A stretch of DNA of 64,000 bases from contig NC_080056.1 of the NCBI RefSeq assembly GCF_026212465.1, positions 7,472,517 to 7,536,516 on the forward strand, in the 5' to 3' direction. The position numbers and the translations under genes were made by a program. The notes beneath the pieces are model-generated. The model made no database searches. It saw only the letters and a program-made list of their open reading frames with translations, and was not told the origin of the DNA. Shown one piece after another: positions 1 through 27,900 of the stretch. Every line of letters begins with the position of its first letter. The first letter of the stretch is position 1. Source of the stretch: Amaranthus tricolor (lineage: Eukaryota; Streptophyta; Magnoliopsida; Caryophyllales; Amaranthaceae).

Positions 1-164
1 TTTTAACTCATACAGGCAAAAATATTCCAGATGAAGAAGCACTATAACTTACTTTACCCAGCACTTTTTCTAGACATGACATTCATCCAAAAAGTTATCA
101 GAAGCACTACATGTCATATGGGCATCGCTATTTTTACAAAATGGAACCTTCAAGGTAACATTAC

Positions 165-15654
<15,490 letters not shown>

Positions 15655-15659
15655 GTAAC

Positions 15660-15845
15660 TGTTAAGAGTACTACTTATGTCCATGAACATATCACATAAT
15701 TCCCTTTTTCTACCCTCTCTTTTTCCTTGTCAAGTATTATATAAATTCCCCTTTTTCATGGGTTTTGTAAGTTGTATTGTATTGATTTTGTTTGAATAAA
15801 ATTCCAGAAAGTTTTGCTCTCTTTGTTTCTTCTTCCTCTTTAACA
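15660..15845 (+). repeat. 5' LTR of the copia element
   Basis: The LTR starts TGTTAAGAG and ends TTTAACA. It contains a TATATAAA box at 15738-15745 and an AATAAA signal at 15795-15800, as expected for U3 promoter and R-region polyadenylation. Confidence 0.95.
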
Positions 15846-15860
15846 TGGTATCAGTTGGAA
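15846..15860 (+). other. Primer binding site (tRNA-iMet type)
   Basis: TGGTATCAG directly follows the LTR end and matches the usual plant primer site complementary to the initiator tRNA-Met 3' end. The next bases (TTGGA rather than AGCG) depart from the usual site. Confidence 0.8.
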
Positions 15861-16171
15861 CGATCCACTTCTTCATCCTTGTCCCATTACCATTTTGATA
15901 CCCTCTTCCATCATCTCTCTGCATTTCCCAAATGTTGCTGTAATTTTTTTTCTCTTATCGCTTTGTTTTCATTCTCCTCAGGAAAGTCTTCTTCTCTCCT
16001 TAGATATTCTCTCTTTCATTTGTTATGTTCTTGAATTTTTTTTTATAAATCTTGTTTTGTATTCCAGTTTTTCAATTGCATGTCAAATTTCTTTCATTCT
16101 ATCTTCGTTTTTTTTCCTTCAATTTTCCCCAACCCTAATTTTTCTTTCGTTTTCCCTCTTTCTTCATCAAC

Positions 16172-17293
16172 ATGTCTGCTGATTCTATCAACGATTTCAC
16201 ATCCAACAATTTCAATTCTCGTATCATTGATCTCACCACTGATCCGAGCACTGTTTTTTACATCCACCCCTCCGACACCACTGCTCAATCCTTCGTCTCT
16301 AAAAAATTTGAAGGGCAAAACTTCATCACCTGGAAATCTTCTATGATTATTGGTCTATCTACTAAAAATAAAATGTGCTTTGTTGATGGATCCTCACACA
16401 AACCAGCACCCACTGCCCCTACATATCAAGCATGGATTCGCTGTAATGATATGGTAAGAGGATGGATTCTTAAGTCTTTAAGCCCTATTATTGCCAAAAG
16501 TGTTTTCTTTTTCAAGACTGCTCAAGAAATGTGGCAAAATCTTGAAGAACGATATGGCCATACTAGTTCTACACAACTCTTTGCTATCCAAGAAGAAATA
16601 GCCACTATACAACAAGATAATGATGATATAGCTGTTTTCTATGCCAAAATCAAAGTTCTTTGGGATGAATTAGATGAGGTCAGCCCTTTGCCAACTTGTG
16701 AATGCCTCCGCTGTACTTGCAACCTACCATCCAAATTCCTTAAGATTCTCCATGAACAACGTCTTATGCAATTCCTGATGAAGTTAAAGGATGAATACAG
16801 ACAAATTCGAAGTAATATAATCATGATGCATCCCTTGCCCACCATCACAGAAGCATACAAGATGGTCTTACAAGAGCAACACCACACCACTCTCACACAG
16901 AATAAATCTCACCCTGAACCTCTTGCTTTTACTGCTGACAAAATTCCACCGCACCATTTTCCCTCAAATAGATCCTATCTCAACAAAGGTAGACACATCC
17001 CTAACAAAGGCATTCTGACTACATACAAAGGAACAACCACAAAGAATTCTTTCTTACATTGTGACCATTGTGTAACACCCCGGCCCCTCGGACCGCTGGT
17101 GACTACTCATGGAGACTGTAGACTGGCCCCACAAACCAACGTAAGTCTTTCCAGCGCACTTTGGCCTCACTCGTGCGCACCCGGAAACACTTCCCAGGAG
17201 GTCACCCATCCTAAGATTGATCCCCACCAAGCACGCTTAACTGCGGAGTTCTTAACAAATGGGCTCCCTAGAAAAGAAGATGCACCTTGTTGA
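16172..17293 (+). pseudogene. copia gag, interrupted by a Cassandra-type LTR
   Basis: The frame opens MSADSINDF and contains the copia gag N-terminal motif FEGQNFITWKSSM and the UBN2-like capsid region with EMWQNLEERYGH. Host gag runs to position 17070, where its CX2C zinc knuckle half (CDHC) is cut by the inserted LTR. The remaining codons to the stop at 17293 are translated from the LTR. The insert plus duplicated target is 276 bp, a multiple of three, so the downstream half of the knuckle resumes in the same frame at 17342. The product would normally coat element RNA in cytoplasmic particles. Confidence 0.9.
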
Positions 17294-17346
17294 TATGTGT
17301 TGTCTATCAATCCCTTTTCAAGCTAAATCTGGGGTATTACACATTG
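17066..17346 (-). mobile_element. Cassandra-type solo LTR with 5S rRNA-derived core
   Basis: A 271-bp insert (17071-17341) starts TGTAACACCCC and ends GGGGTATTACA, flanked by the duplication CATTG (17066-17070, 17342-17346). On the minus strand its core matches plant 5S rRNA: AACTCCGCAGTTAAGCGTGC, then box A (17227-17242 complement) and box C GGGTGACCTCCTGGGAAG (17190-17207 complement). LTRs carrying the 5S pol III promoter define the Cassandra TRIM family. No second LTR, primer site or internal domain is present, so it is a solo LTR. It is reverse to its host element. Confidence 0.92.
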
Positions 17347-20300
17347 CCACTGTCCTGGACACACTATTGATAGATGCTACAAGCTTCATGGATATCCTAA
17401 AGATTATAGAACTCCAAACCAAAAGAAGTTTGCTCATCATTCACAACTTGACATACAAGAAGAGGTCTCTACTCCTTCAAGATCTGCTGATATGATGCAT
17501 TCAAATTTTACTAAAGAACAATACTCACAGCTTCTCAATCTCATTGAAAAACAAAATTCTGATGCTCTTTCCACACCACAGCAACCTTCTGATCAAAGTC
17601 TACACACTGCCTTCCTTGCAGGTACCATTTGTCTATTATCTCATATTGATAATGATTGGATCATTGATAGTGGAGCTACTGATCACTTTTGTTCTAACCT
17701 CCAAATGTTCCACACATACAAAAACATTGAGAATCAACACACCTTCATTACCATTCCTAATGGAAAAAAGATACAAGTCACACACATTGGCAATATCTCT
17801 TTAACAAAAAATCTACAATTAAAAGATGTTTTATATGTTCCAGATTTTCAATTCAACCTCATCTCTGTCCACAAACTTTGCCAAAACCTGAATTGTAAAA
17901 TTACTTTTAATAATCAAAATTGTTTTTTACAGGGTCCTACCCTTCCCAAGAAGATAGTTCTTGGTAAATTAAAATCTGGTCTCTACTATGCTAAAGAAGA
18001 TTTCTCCAGTGATTCACAACAGTCCACTTCTCCCATTCCTTCTGCTGGCAATGTCACCTCTTCTTCAAACATCTACACACAACAAGCTAAACTCTGGCAC
18101 TTACGACTGGGTCACCTTCCTTTTTCCAAGCTCTCTCATGTTCTTCCTTTCTTTTAAAATAAACCAAAATACATTGACACTATCTGCCAAATATGCCCTG
18201 CATCCAAACAATGCAGATTACCCTTTCCTATTAGTGAAATAAAAAGTACTAAACCCTTTCATTTACTACATATTGATGTATGGGGACCATATAAACATGC
18301 TACCCCAAGCAACTGTAATTTTTTCATCACTATAGTTGATGATTTTACTAGATATACATGGATTCATTTACTTCAATATAAATCTGATTTTGTTAATGTT
18401 CTACATAAGTTCATAGCATACATTGAAAATCAGTTTCAAAGCAATGTTCACATTATCAGAACAGATAATGCCAAAGAATTGTGTGAAGGTCCCATTAAAG
18501 ATTTTTATTATAAAAAAGGAATCACTCACCATACTAGCTGCACCAATACTCCACAACAAAATGGTGTTGTTGAACATAAGCACAGACACTTATTAAACAC
18601 AGCTAGAGCATTATCTTTCCAAGCTAACCTACCTCCCACCTTTTGGGGAGATTGCTTACTTTGTGCAACATATCTTATAAATAGAATGCCTCTATCTGTT
18701 CTTAAACACAAATCCCCTTATGAATTATTACATCAATCCCCTCCTGTGCTTGATCATCTCAGAACTTTTGGATGTCTATGCTTTGTCTCCACATCTAAGG
18801 TCCACAGATCAAAATTTGATCCCAGGGCTGATGCTTGTGTTTTCTTGGGTTATTCTCTCACACAGAAAGGGTACAAAGTTTTAAATTTACTCAATAACAA
18901 AGTTTTTGTTAGCAGAGATGTTATCTTCTATGAAAAACATTTTCCTTATCATAACCAATCCAGCACCAACAATTCTAAACAACCTTTTCAATTCTTCCTC
19001 CCTGCTGACACAACACAACCTCAATCTCTTACCTATCTCACTGATGAACTCTACCCAACCTATTCCATTTCTCCCTTACAAACACCCACCTCAGGCTCTC
19101 CAAATCTCATACCTCTCAAAACTGTTCAACCAAGTAACCAACTTCCTATTGACAACAATACACATATTCCCCCCAGGACCTCTACTAGAATCTCCCATCC
19201 CCCATCTTACTTAAATGATTATGTGTGTTCTAATATAATTTCTGATATTTTTACTCAACATTGGTGCAATTTGGTTACCTTAGACAACATTCCCACTAAC
19301 AGTAAGTCCATTGTTTATGATACATCCCAATTTATTGAACCCACAACATATAAACAAGCATTTCAAGATAACAGGTGGATACAGGCCATGAATACTGAAA
19401 TCACAGCCCTGAGAGCCAACAACACTTGGTCCTTAGTTGATCTTCCACCAGGTAAGAAGCCCATTGGATGTAAATGGGTCTATAAAATCAAACTTAAAGC
19501 TGATGGAAACATTGAACGCTTCAAAGCTAGGTTAGTTGCAAGAGGTTACACACAAACACATGGTGTGGACTATGATGGGACATTTTCTCCTGTTGTCAAA
19601 TTCTCAACTATAAGAACTATCATTGCTGTTGCTGCTACTAAAGGTTGGTTTCTCTATCAACTTGATGTAAATAATGCTTTTTTACATGGAGACCTTCATG
19701 AGGAAGTTTATATGAAGCTCCCAACAGGTATTCCTAATCCTAACAACAAAGTATGTAAATTACACAAATCTCTATATGGGTTAAAACAATCATCAAGACA
19801 ATGGTTTGCTAAACTCCACAATGAATTACTCCTCCAAGGATTTAAACAATCCAAAAATGATTACTCTTTGTTTATCAATACCATTGATTCTTCCCTAACT
19901 ATAGTTGCTGTTTATGTTGATGACATTATTCTCACAGGTAACGACCCAAAAGTTATTACACAGCTTAAAGATCATCTACATAAAGTTTTCAGCATCAAAG
20001 ACTTAGGAAGATTGCATTATTTCCTTGGCATTGAAGTATCCTATGTTCCACAAGGCATCATTCTCACACAGCATAAATACACTAAGGACATTCTCCAAGC
20101 CAATGCATTAACAGATTTCAAAGCTGCTGCCACTCCTTTACCTCAAAACATGAAGTTAAGCTCCACTGAAGGAACCCTCCTTGCTGATCCTCTCTATTAT
20201 AAAAGCATAGTGGGAAAGTTGAATTTCCTCACTAATACTAGACCTGACCTGGCTTACTCTGTTCAGCATCTGAGTCAATTCATGCAGCAACCAAGAGACA

Positions 20301-20911
20301 CTCATCTTCAGGCCCTTCATCACACTCTAGGCTATGTTGCTCATACATCTGGACAAGGTATTCTCATGAATGGAGCTGACAAACTTACACTACAAGCCTT
20401 TTGTGATTCTGACTGGGCATCATGCCCTGATTCAAGAAAATCTATATCTGGCTACATCTTACAACTTGGCAAATCTCCTATTTCATGGAAATCCAAGAAA
20501 CAAGCAACTGTATCAAGATCCTCTGCAGAAGCTGAATACAAAGCTATGGCAAACGCTGCTGCTGAAATTACATGGATGGTACGCCTGCTCAAAGATCTTA
20601 ACCTCCCTGTTCTTGAACCTGTCACTCTCCACTGTGATAATCAATCTGCCATTTACATAGCCAAGAACCCAGTATTTCATGAAAGAACAAAACACATTGC
20701 TATAGATTGCCATTTCACAAGAGAAAAAGTAATGGAAGGTCTCATTCAACTAACCTATCTTCCAACTTCTTCTCAAATTGCTGACATATTCACCAAAATT
20801 CTTCCCTCACACCAATTCAACAAACTCATGACCAATCTTGGCATGTTATCTCAGCCTAGATTGAGGGGGGGTGTTAAGAGTACTACTTATGTCCATGAAC
20901 ATATCACATAA
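17342..20911 (+). pseudogene. copia pol: protease, integrase, RT, RNase H (one stop)
   Basis: After the Cassandra insert the host frame resumes with the second half of the zinc knuckle. In order come protease WIIDSGATDHF, the pre-integrase LWHLRLGHL, an in-frame TAA at 18155-18157, integrase with LLHIDVWGP, IRTDNAKEL and NGVVEHKHR (the DDE residues), RT with YVDDIILTGND near 19912, and RNase H with SKKQATVSRSSAEAEYKAM. No frameshift was found from 17342 to the final stop at 20911. That stop lies inside the 3' LTR, so the protein's last residues are LTR-encoded. The stop at 18155 prevents full-length pol without readthrough. Confidence 0.93.
20861..20871 (+). other. Polypurine tract of the copia element
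   Basis: TTGAGGGGGGG ends directly at the 3' LTR start. It also lies within the RNase H C-terminal coding frame. Confidence 0.85.
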
Positions 20912-21057
20912 TTCCCTTTTTCTACCCTCTCTTTTTCCTTGTCAAGTATTATATAAATTCCCCTTTTTCATGGGTTTTGTAAGTTGTATTGTATTGATTT
21001 TGTTTGAATAAAATTCCAGAAAGTTTTGCTCTCTTTGTTTCTTCTTCCTCTTTAACA
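20872..21057 (+). repeat. 3' LTR of the copia element
   Basis: 186 bp, TGTTAAGAG to TTTAACA, with no difference from the 5' LTR noticed by eye. Followed by the GTAAC target duplication. Confidence 0.95.
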
Positions 21058-21062
21058 GTAAC

Positions 21063-22260
21063 TGAGAGTTTGAATGAGAAAAAGTCTTGCGTGAGAAAGA
21101 GTGTAGCATAACGTGTCTTCAATCATGTCTACATCTTTTATTTATATTTTAGACACTTTTTTCACAAACTTTAAAGCGCATTATCAACTATTCTCAATGT
21201 AGAATCTTATATTTTTATTTGTCACTTAAAGTTAAAAGTGCTAACAAAGCTGATGGCTCTATTTTGTAAATAGCTCATAATATTTGCGCTTTTAAACATT
21301 TAATCATATAAATCATTACACAAGTTTACGTGGATGATGTTTTTCAAAGTAAATTAAGGAGATTACTTTGAGAATTTGAATTTATTCGAGTAGGTTACAA
21401 AGAAATTTTCAAATTTATAAAAATAATAATATTAAAATATTTTTTTACAAATAAGATCATAAACTTTAGAGCAAGGCTCCCTCCATAAAAAAATCCTTCT
21501 TTCAATCTCTTCTCCTTCTTTTTTCTCTCAAAAAATCCTAGCCTCTATTGTTAATTTTAGAGCTACTATTAATTTTTTTTTTTACTTTTGCTTATATAAG
21601 TATAAAAAAACCCTAGCCTTTTTATATGAATATAATTCATGCTCTCTATATTACCATTTATTGGATTCGGTCTATCTATATATTGAGTTTTAAAGTCTCT
21701 CATGGTGAGAGTTGGAGTCTAATCATCAATTCGAGGGTAAGAAAGTATATGACGTCATCACGAGTGTCGGTTCTGCTAATACAATCAATAGTATCAAACT
21801 TTTCTCCTTTTCAAAGCAGGGCGATGGTAAATGTCATCTCGGAGGAGACTATATTAAGCAACGCTATATGATAAAGGAAAGACTTTAGTGTTAAATCTTC
21901 TCTAAAATAATCCAGACTTTTTTCTATATAGAATTTCATTTGACAAAATTATTAGATATTTGATCAACTATTAGTCTATTATAAATATCATACGATAATT
22001 TTATGAATAAATTATTAGTTTCTTATAAACATACTCTATAGAAAAGTAAAGAATATCGATAGTGCCTCTTTTGTAACCGCCCAATTTTGCTTGTGACTTG
22101 CGATTTGTAAGTTGTAAATTTGTAACTCTATCCGCTGCTCATTTAAAAAAAAAAATAAAATAAAAAAAAAAAGTGAAGAAGGCTTTATCCGCTTGCTTAC
22201 ACGCTATACCTGCTTCGTCCAGTCTAGTCTCGCCTACTTTCTTCCTCGTTTTCTTCACTC
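21063..22260. other. Intergenic and promoter region, no gene seen
   Basis: AT-rich flank between the copia element and the plastid-protein gene. The last 100 bases before the ATG at 22261 are CT-rich and are the likely 5' leader. Reading frames here are short and match no family I recognise. Confidence 0.55.
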
Positions 22261-24903
22261 ATGGCGATTTCACTCTCTTCCGCTACAATTTCAGGTATTC
22301 TTATTCTTTCCTTTCTTTTTTTTTTTCATCATGTAATTATCTTTTGATATCCAAAACTCTCTGATTTTCATTTTGTATTGCAAAACTTAATCCGTTAATC
22401 TATAACTTCAGAATCTTAGATTTTTTGGAACTAGTTATGAGGTCTATACTATATATAGGATGGTATACTAAGCATTTTCAATGGATTTTCTTGCTTACTT
22501 CTGATTTAATTCAGTAAATTAAATCCATGAATTGTGTTTATGAAGTGAAATTCTGACTTGCACCAGAAGAATTGGGATGTTTTTGATGTTTTTGAGAACT
22601 CATGTCAGATCCGATTATATCACTGTAGACTTGCAAGATTACATGATTGGCTTCTTGGAGTCAAAATGTGTTTTGCGTCTGAAACTTGCCATATGTATTT
22701 GGATCTGTGAAATCAAAATTAAGGACTAAGGAGAGTATAAATTTGCAAATTGATTAAACAATTATTCAACAATGCACATGTATAGTGAAAACATCAACGT
22801 TTTGTTGGGATAAAATCTAGAATTGTTAGGGTTTGAGCTATGCGGAATGTTAAGTGAATCGAGAAACTTATTGAAGAGTATAAATGTGACATAAGTACTT
22901 GAAAGAAATATAAATTCACTATTTATTAAACTATGAGAGTAGTACAAAGAACCCCAAACTATTAAGGGTCAAAGTACAAAATATGAAACACACAATATGA
23001 ATAAACGCACAATGGAGATATAAATAGTGGATACAAGAGAATAAGATAAATGTGTGTGCAATATAAAAATGGTAGTTAAAGGGTTTTATTGGCGAGCCTT
23101 TATCGTTTGAGGTTTGGCGGATTTGATGGATGGATAAATGAATGCTTAACTCCCTTTCATAGAAGAATGGGGGGTTTAGTTGTGTCCTTGCTGACATTAG
23201 GAAGTTGATGGATATTTCTAGCAAGTTTTTCCATTCTTGATTTAGAGCTATCTATAATATCCTAAGCCTTTTAAGAATAGCAAGTATTTCTTAGTTGGTT
23301 AAAATATTGGGCCACACTTAACGATTTCCAACTTGGCACAAAATTTATGGCTTGTTTGATGATGGTATTTGAGCCGAATCAGGATACTATTGAGAAGCCA
23401 TAGAGGACCCAGTAAAATGTTAAGATTTTTATGTCTAATAGCCTTTAACAGTTCAAGAGTTCATGAGCACCTATGGAAACTTTGAGTACTCCATCTTGAG
23501 CCAAAATCTTGCATCCTTTAGAATCAAGATTGTCTATGTTTTATTTTAAATCTGGAACATGAACATTAGATCCCGATTTTACCATTATGTGTCTTGATCC
23601 AAATAGAGCCATACCACAGACTTTGCAATGAATATCGTTGCTCATAGCAGCGGACATGTTCTTTTCAATACTACAGTAATTAAGTGACTATTTTGAGAGC
23701 AAATATGATAGGTAAAGTCAGAATCAAGACCCCAATCAGGAGAACTACTACTTTTAGGAGAAGTAGCCAATAAAATATCATTAAACTCTATATCACTAAA
23801 ATCAGCTTAGTCCTTGCCTTTTCTTTTCTTCTTCTCTTTCGAGTTTTTTTCTTTAATTTGAAGCCATAGGAAACATCTTATGGCCATTAGAGGTGTTCAG
23901 ATTTTCGGTAATTGTTTTACTGTATGATCCCCCATTTATATATAATCCTTCAGCATTATCTCTAGAACGCTTTTCACGGTCAAGTTTTTCTTTTGCTAAT
24001 GAACATGCTCTTAACATTTTCAAAAGTCAAATCATCATTATTGTCGTATAGCATGATTTCTATGATCCAAAGTGGAGATTGTTAATTATGGTTCAAGTTT
24101 TGGCCCAACCAACAATAATTATTCCAACTATATCATGATATTAATCTCATTGCATGAGGATTGTAGAAGGTTCTATCTTGATCAAGAAGATCATGTTAAG
24201 CTAGTGAAAGCCAAAAAACATTATCATCATTTGCTAGAATGTTCGGTAGACATCTTATTGTTTGCCGACGTTGTTCCATTGCCATTTAGCTCGTGTAAAT
24301 AGGATGCTTTAAGTCCATTTCACGAGTGAACAACAACACACAAAACCCTCCAGATAAGCCATAAAGCCCTACTATACATTTAACTCTACACATTTTATCC
24401 ACTATTTTATAATTTATATCTCCTTTGTAATTTTATTTATATTGGGAGAGTTTGTGTTTTCTTATCACACTAAGATTTAAGGTTCTTGTACTACTCTCAT
24501 AATTGAAAATATAGTGGATTTACATATTGTTTATGTATTCATTTTAGCACTTATCTTGCATTTATACTAATCTATAAATTTCTCAATTAACTTATGCTTG
24601 TGCATTAGCTTAGTTACCCTAACAAAAGGTTAAGAAGGGAAGGGAAGTCTCCCTCATTTGCTTGGGAGGAAAAGGAGAGGAGAGGAAATAATTGACAATT
24701 TCTTCATATTTGGAGATATTTGGTTATTTACAAAATATACGGACTTGAGGCTTGTCCCATTCATCTGATCTGATTTCATCTTACAAATTTGTTTAGGTCT
24801 GATTTGAATTTTTCTTGTCTTTCTGTTGTAATATTTTTTTTATTATTAATCATTAATTACTATTCTTTGTGTAATTTTTCTTATTAAATATATTTTTTTG
24901 ATG

Positions 24904-24969
<66 letters not shown>

Positions 24970-27900
24970 TATTTAGAATTGTTATTATTATAATTAGTTT
25001 TTGGAACTTTGTTTATGATCATTGTTATAATTTGAATTCATACTATTGTACTCATTATATTCTAGTTTTATGTGGTTTGTGGTTCTAATAAAAAAGGAGT
25101 AATCAATTGAATCAACTATTGAACACATAAAAATAGAAAATACTCCGTACGACATTGATATTATTCATTACATGCTAAAAATTGTACATAGTTATAATAA
25201 GCGTGCCAAATTTATTCTATTATAAATTTTAGGCAATAAGGATTGTACCATTGTTGTAAGATTATGTAATTTTTTAAAATTCATATTATGTTGATCATTT
25301 TGCTAATTATTTAACTTCTACATATATTTGGTTTTTACGTCTTTCATGTTTATAATAGATTAATTTAATTTGTGAATCTTTATTTGTGAAAAATTTTCAA
25401 GATATCTAGCATTGATGATATTGCATAGGTTTTTTTATATATTGCTCATGCGTTGTAACCGTCATTTAAAATGCCCTATGTATTACGAAGTTGAGGAAAA
25501 CCATATGATAAAAGTTATTTACCCGATTTTGAAAATATTAGAAGTTTACAACTTTAAATTGATGTGACTCAAAAATAAACTTAACTCAATTTTTTTTAAG
25601 TACAATACAACTCGACAAATTTAAATAATTGTAGCCAACATATATAATTAATACTCCCTCCTATTGTATAAATGTTTGTTTTGACACTAATTTTAAGGAA
25701 AAAAAAAAGGAAAGAGGACCACATGGGACCAAATGGGAGAAGAGAGTAAGCGTAAAAGTAGAGAAAAGATGATAATTAAATGACAATTGTGTAAAGTAGT
25801 TAGATCACATGAGGTGTAAGTAAGGGAAAAAGGGTACCAAATAAAGAAATGAAATGCTTGATGTCAATAGGCCAATAGAGAAATTTGAACATTTGATTAA
25901 CAAGAGAGAGTAGTTAAATAAAATTAATAATCTATAACTCCATTGATAATAAACATAATTAATAAGATTAAGTAATAATAACAAGTATTAAGATCTGGTC
26001 TTTGGTCTTAATCTGGTGCGCTTCGATTTGAAAGAGATGATGATGCGGTAATGAGAGTGATTTAGTTTTCATAACACCAAATATAGGCTGAAAACATGAG
26101 ATATTCTTTAAAACAACCCAAAACGCTAGTGTTACACCTATACATTAAGGGGAATATGATTTCGTTTTTTTGGAACCTTCACTACGTGCTTAATGCAATA
26201 CGATCATAGGGCAAAAATACAGTTTCGGTCACGTTCGCGATAACGGTCGCAAAACGGATTCACGGCCAATACAGATGGTTTCGCAATCAATGCGTCCTAT
26301 ATTTCGGTCAATAAACTCAATAACCTTTACAATACGGTCACAAAATGGTGATATGAATAATCAATAAGTCGAAGAGAACAAGTTCTTAATATCTTCAAAT
26401 CTATTTGCTCCAAATCCATCCCCTCTTAAATTGGTATCTAAACCAAAGAAGTTATACTTTTCCAAATTCCCCCCTTCCTTTTCTTTCCATTTTCTCAATC
26501 CAAACGAAGTGTGAATTTTTAGGAGCCGAATCTTGGATTTTGTTGATACTTCCCGCTGTGTTGGATTCAACATGTTTTCTCTGGCTGGGAATATAATAAT
26601 CTTGATACCCCTTCAATATCTAGTGTTTGGTTTGAGTATGTGTTAACTTTTTTTTAGAGTAATTAAATTCAAGCAAGTTTAGATTAAGACTTTCAAATTA
26701 TTTACGGCTAAAGTGAAGTTAAATTAAGGGCGATTAAGTTTTAGTAAATTCAAATCAGGGCTACGAAGTTCATTTACAATTACTTATATGCTCTAAATTC
26801 AAATATGAGCACTGGGTGGTAGGTTTGAAAAAGGGAGTCAAGTGTTACCGTGTTAAGCCTTAAGAACAAAACCTTATTAGAGTATGCATCATTTCTAGTG
26901 CTAGTTTTCCATGATAGATGTGATATGGTACTTGTTTTTATATTATAAAATCTTGAATCAGTTGCAAAACCACTTTCGCAGTCAATGCAGATAATTCTGT
27001 GGTTGTCGCAGACTATACTGTGTTCACAATATTTATATGAACCTTTATAATGCGGTTACGTTGCGGTGATGTAGCTGATATGCGACTTTTATTTTGTCAT
27101 CGACTTTTGTTTATCTATAGGTGGTTCTAACCTCAAGACATGCGAGCTTCCGTTCTCAAGATGCAGCTCTTTGGGGAAAACGGTAACAATTGCAATCCCC
27201 ATAAAGTTAAAGGAATCGAGAACACGGCAGAAGTTTTCTATTTGTGCACAGTACAGGTCTTGCTCCTGACACTTAATTTTTCATATTTTTTAATCTCCAT
27301 TAGCAGTCTCAAACGCCCTCCCTTGCTCCCCCCCCCCCCCCCCCCCAAACTAAAAAAAAAATCAGTTGTGGAGGAAGAAAATACGCAAGGAGCTGCACTC
27401 AGGAACCTTGTGTTGCATTCATCATGGATTTGTTCTTGTGAAGATGCTTTAAAATAGTCATGACTCATGATGAAATTCGTAGAGCGTATAATTCGCAAAC
27501 TTTGCATGTCTTGACATCTATATGTTCCTTTTTTTTTTTGAAACACAAGCCATGATTTGCTGCTAACTTCGACAATTGAAGACCATTTTTTGTAGTTTAT
27601 CATGGCATTGGGGTAATGCATATGGGTATATTCTGACAAAATTTTGCTATGGACGTTGCATGTGCAATGATTCCTTCGATGTGGATTGATTAAATAAAGC
27701 TGATATGGGTTTACTCTGTTCACTTAATTGTGTGCAGCAATTCTGACAGAGGCGGAAGTGGTGGTGATTTTGTTGCTGGTTTTCTTCTTGGTAGTGCAGT
27801 GTTTGGGACTCTAGCATATATTTTTGCTCCACAGGTGCTTTGACATTTTCTCTCAATATTTTTCCATTTGGCCTTTTTATGCCTCTTACAAGAGCTACCT

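Larger units (their letters stand above)
15655..21062 (+). mobile_element. Full-length Ty1/copia LTR retrotransposon
   Basis: The element spans 15660-21057, flanked by a 5-bp target duplication GTAAC (15655-15659 and 21058-21062). The two 186-bp LTRs appear identical by eye, which implies recent insertion. The order gag, protease, integrase, reverse transcriptase, RNase H is the Ty1/copia order. A tRNA-Met-type primer site follows the 5' LTR and a G-rich polypurine tract precedes the 3' LTR. Coding is broken by a Cassandra-type solo LTR in gag and one in-frame TAA at 18155, so this copy is probably not autonomous. The short LTR would suit the Ale-like group, but the lineage is not established. 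Confidence 0.96.

Noticed and set aside
1..164. A further GTG exon at the left edge
   Set aside because: No frame on the minus strand gives the expected FFFAVSR-like continuation; this is intron sequence and the remaining exons lie off the window.
15792..16346. Short frames between the copia 5' LTR and gag
   Set aside because: They overlap the leader and gag in other frames and have no retroelement motif.
17078..17300. A genuine 5S rRNA gene
   Set aside because: Only the central part of 5S rRNA is present, inside a segment with LTR ends and a target duplication, so it is a Cassandra-type LTR.
27238..27723. 161-aa minus-strand reading frame
   Set aside because: It crosses a poly-C tract and lies opposite an exon and intron of the plastid-protein gene; no domain is recognisable.
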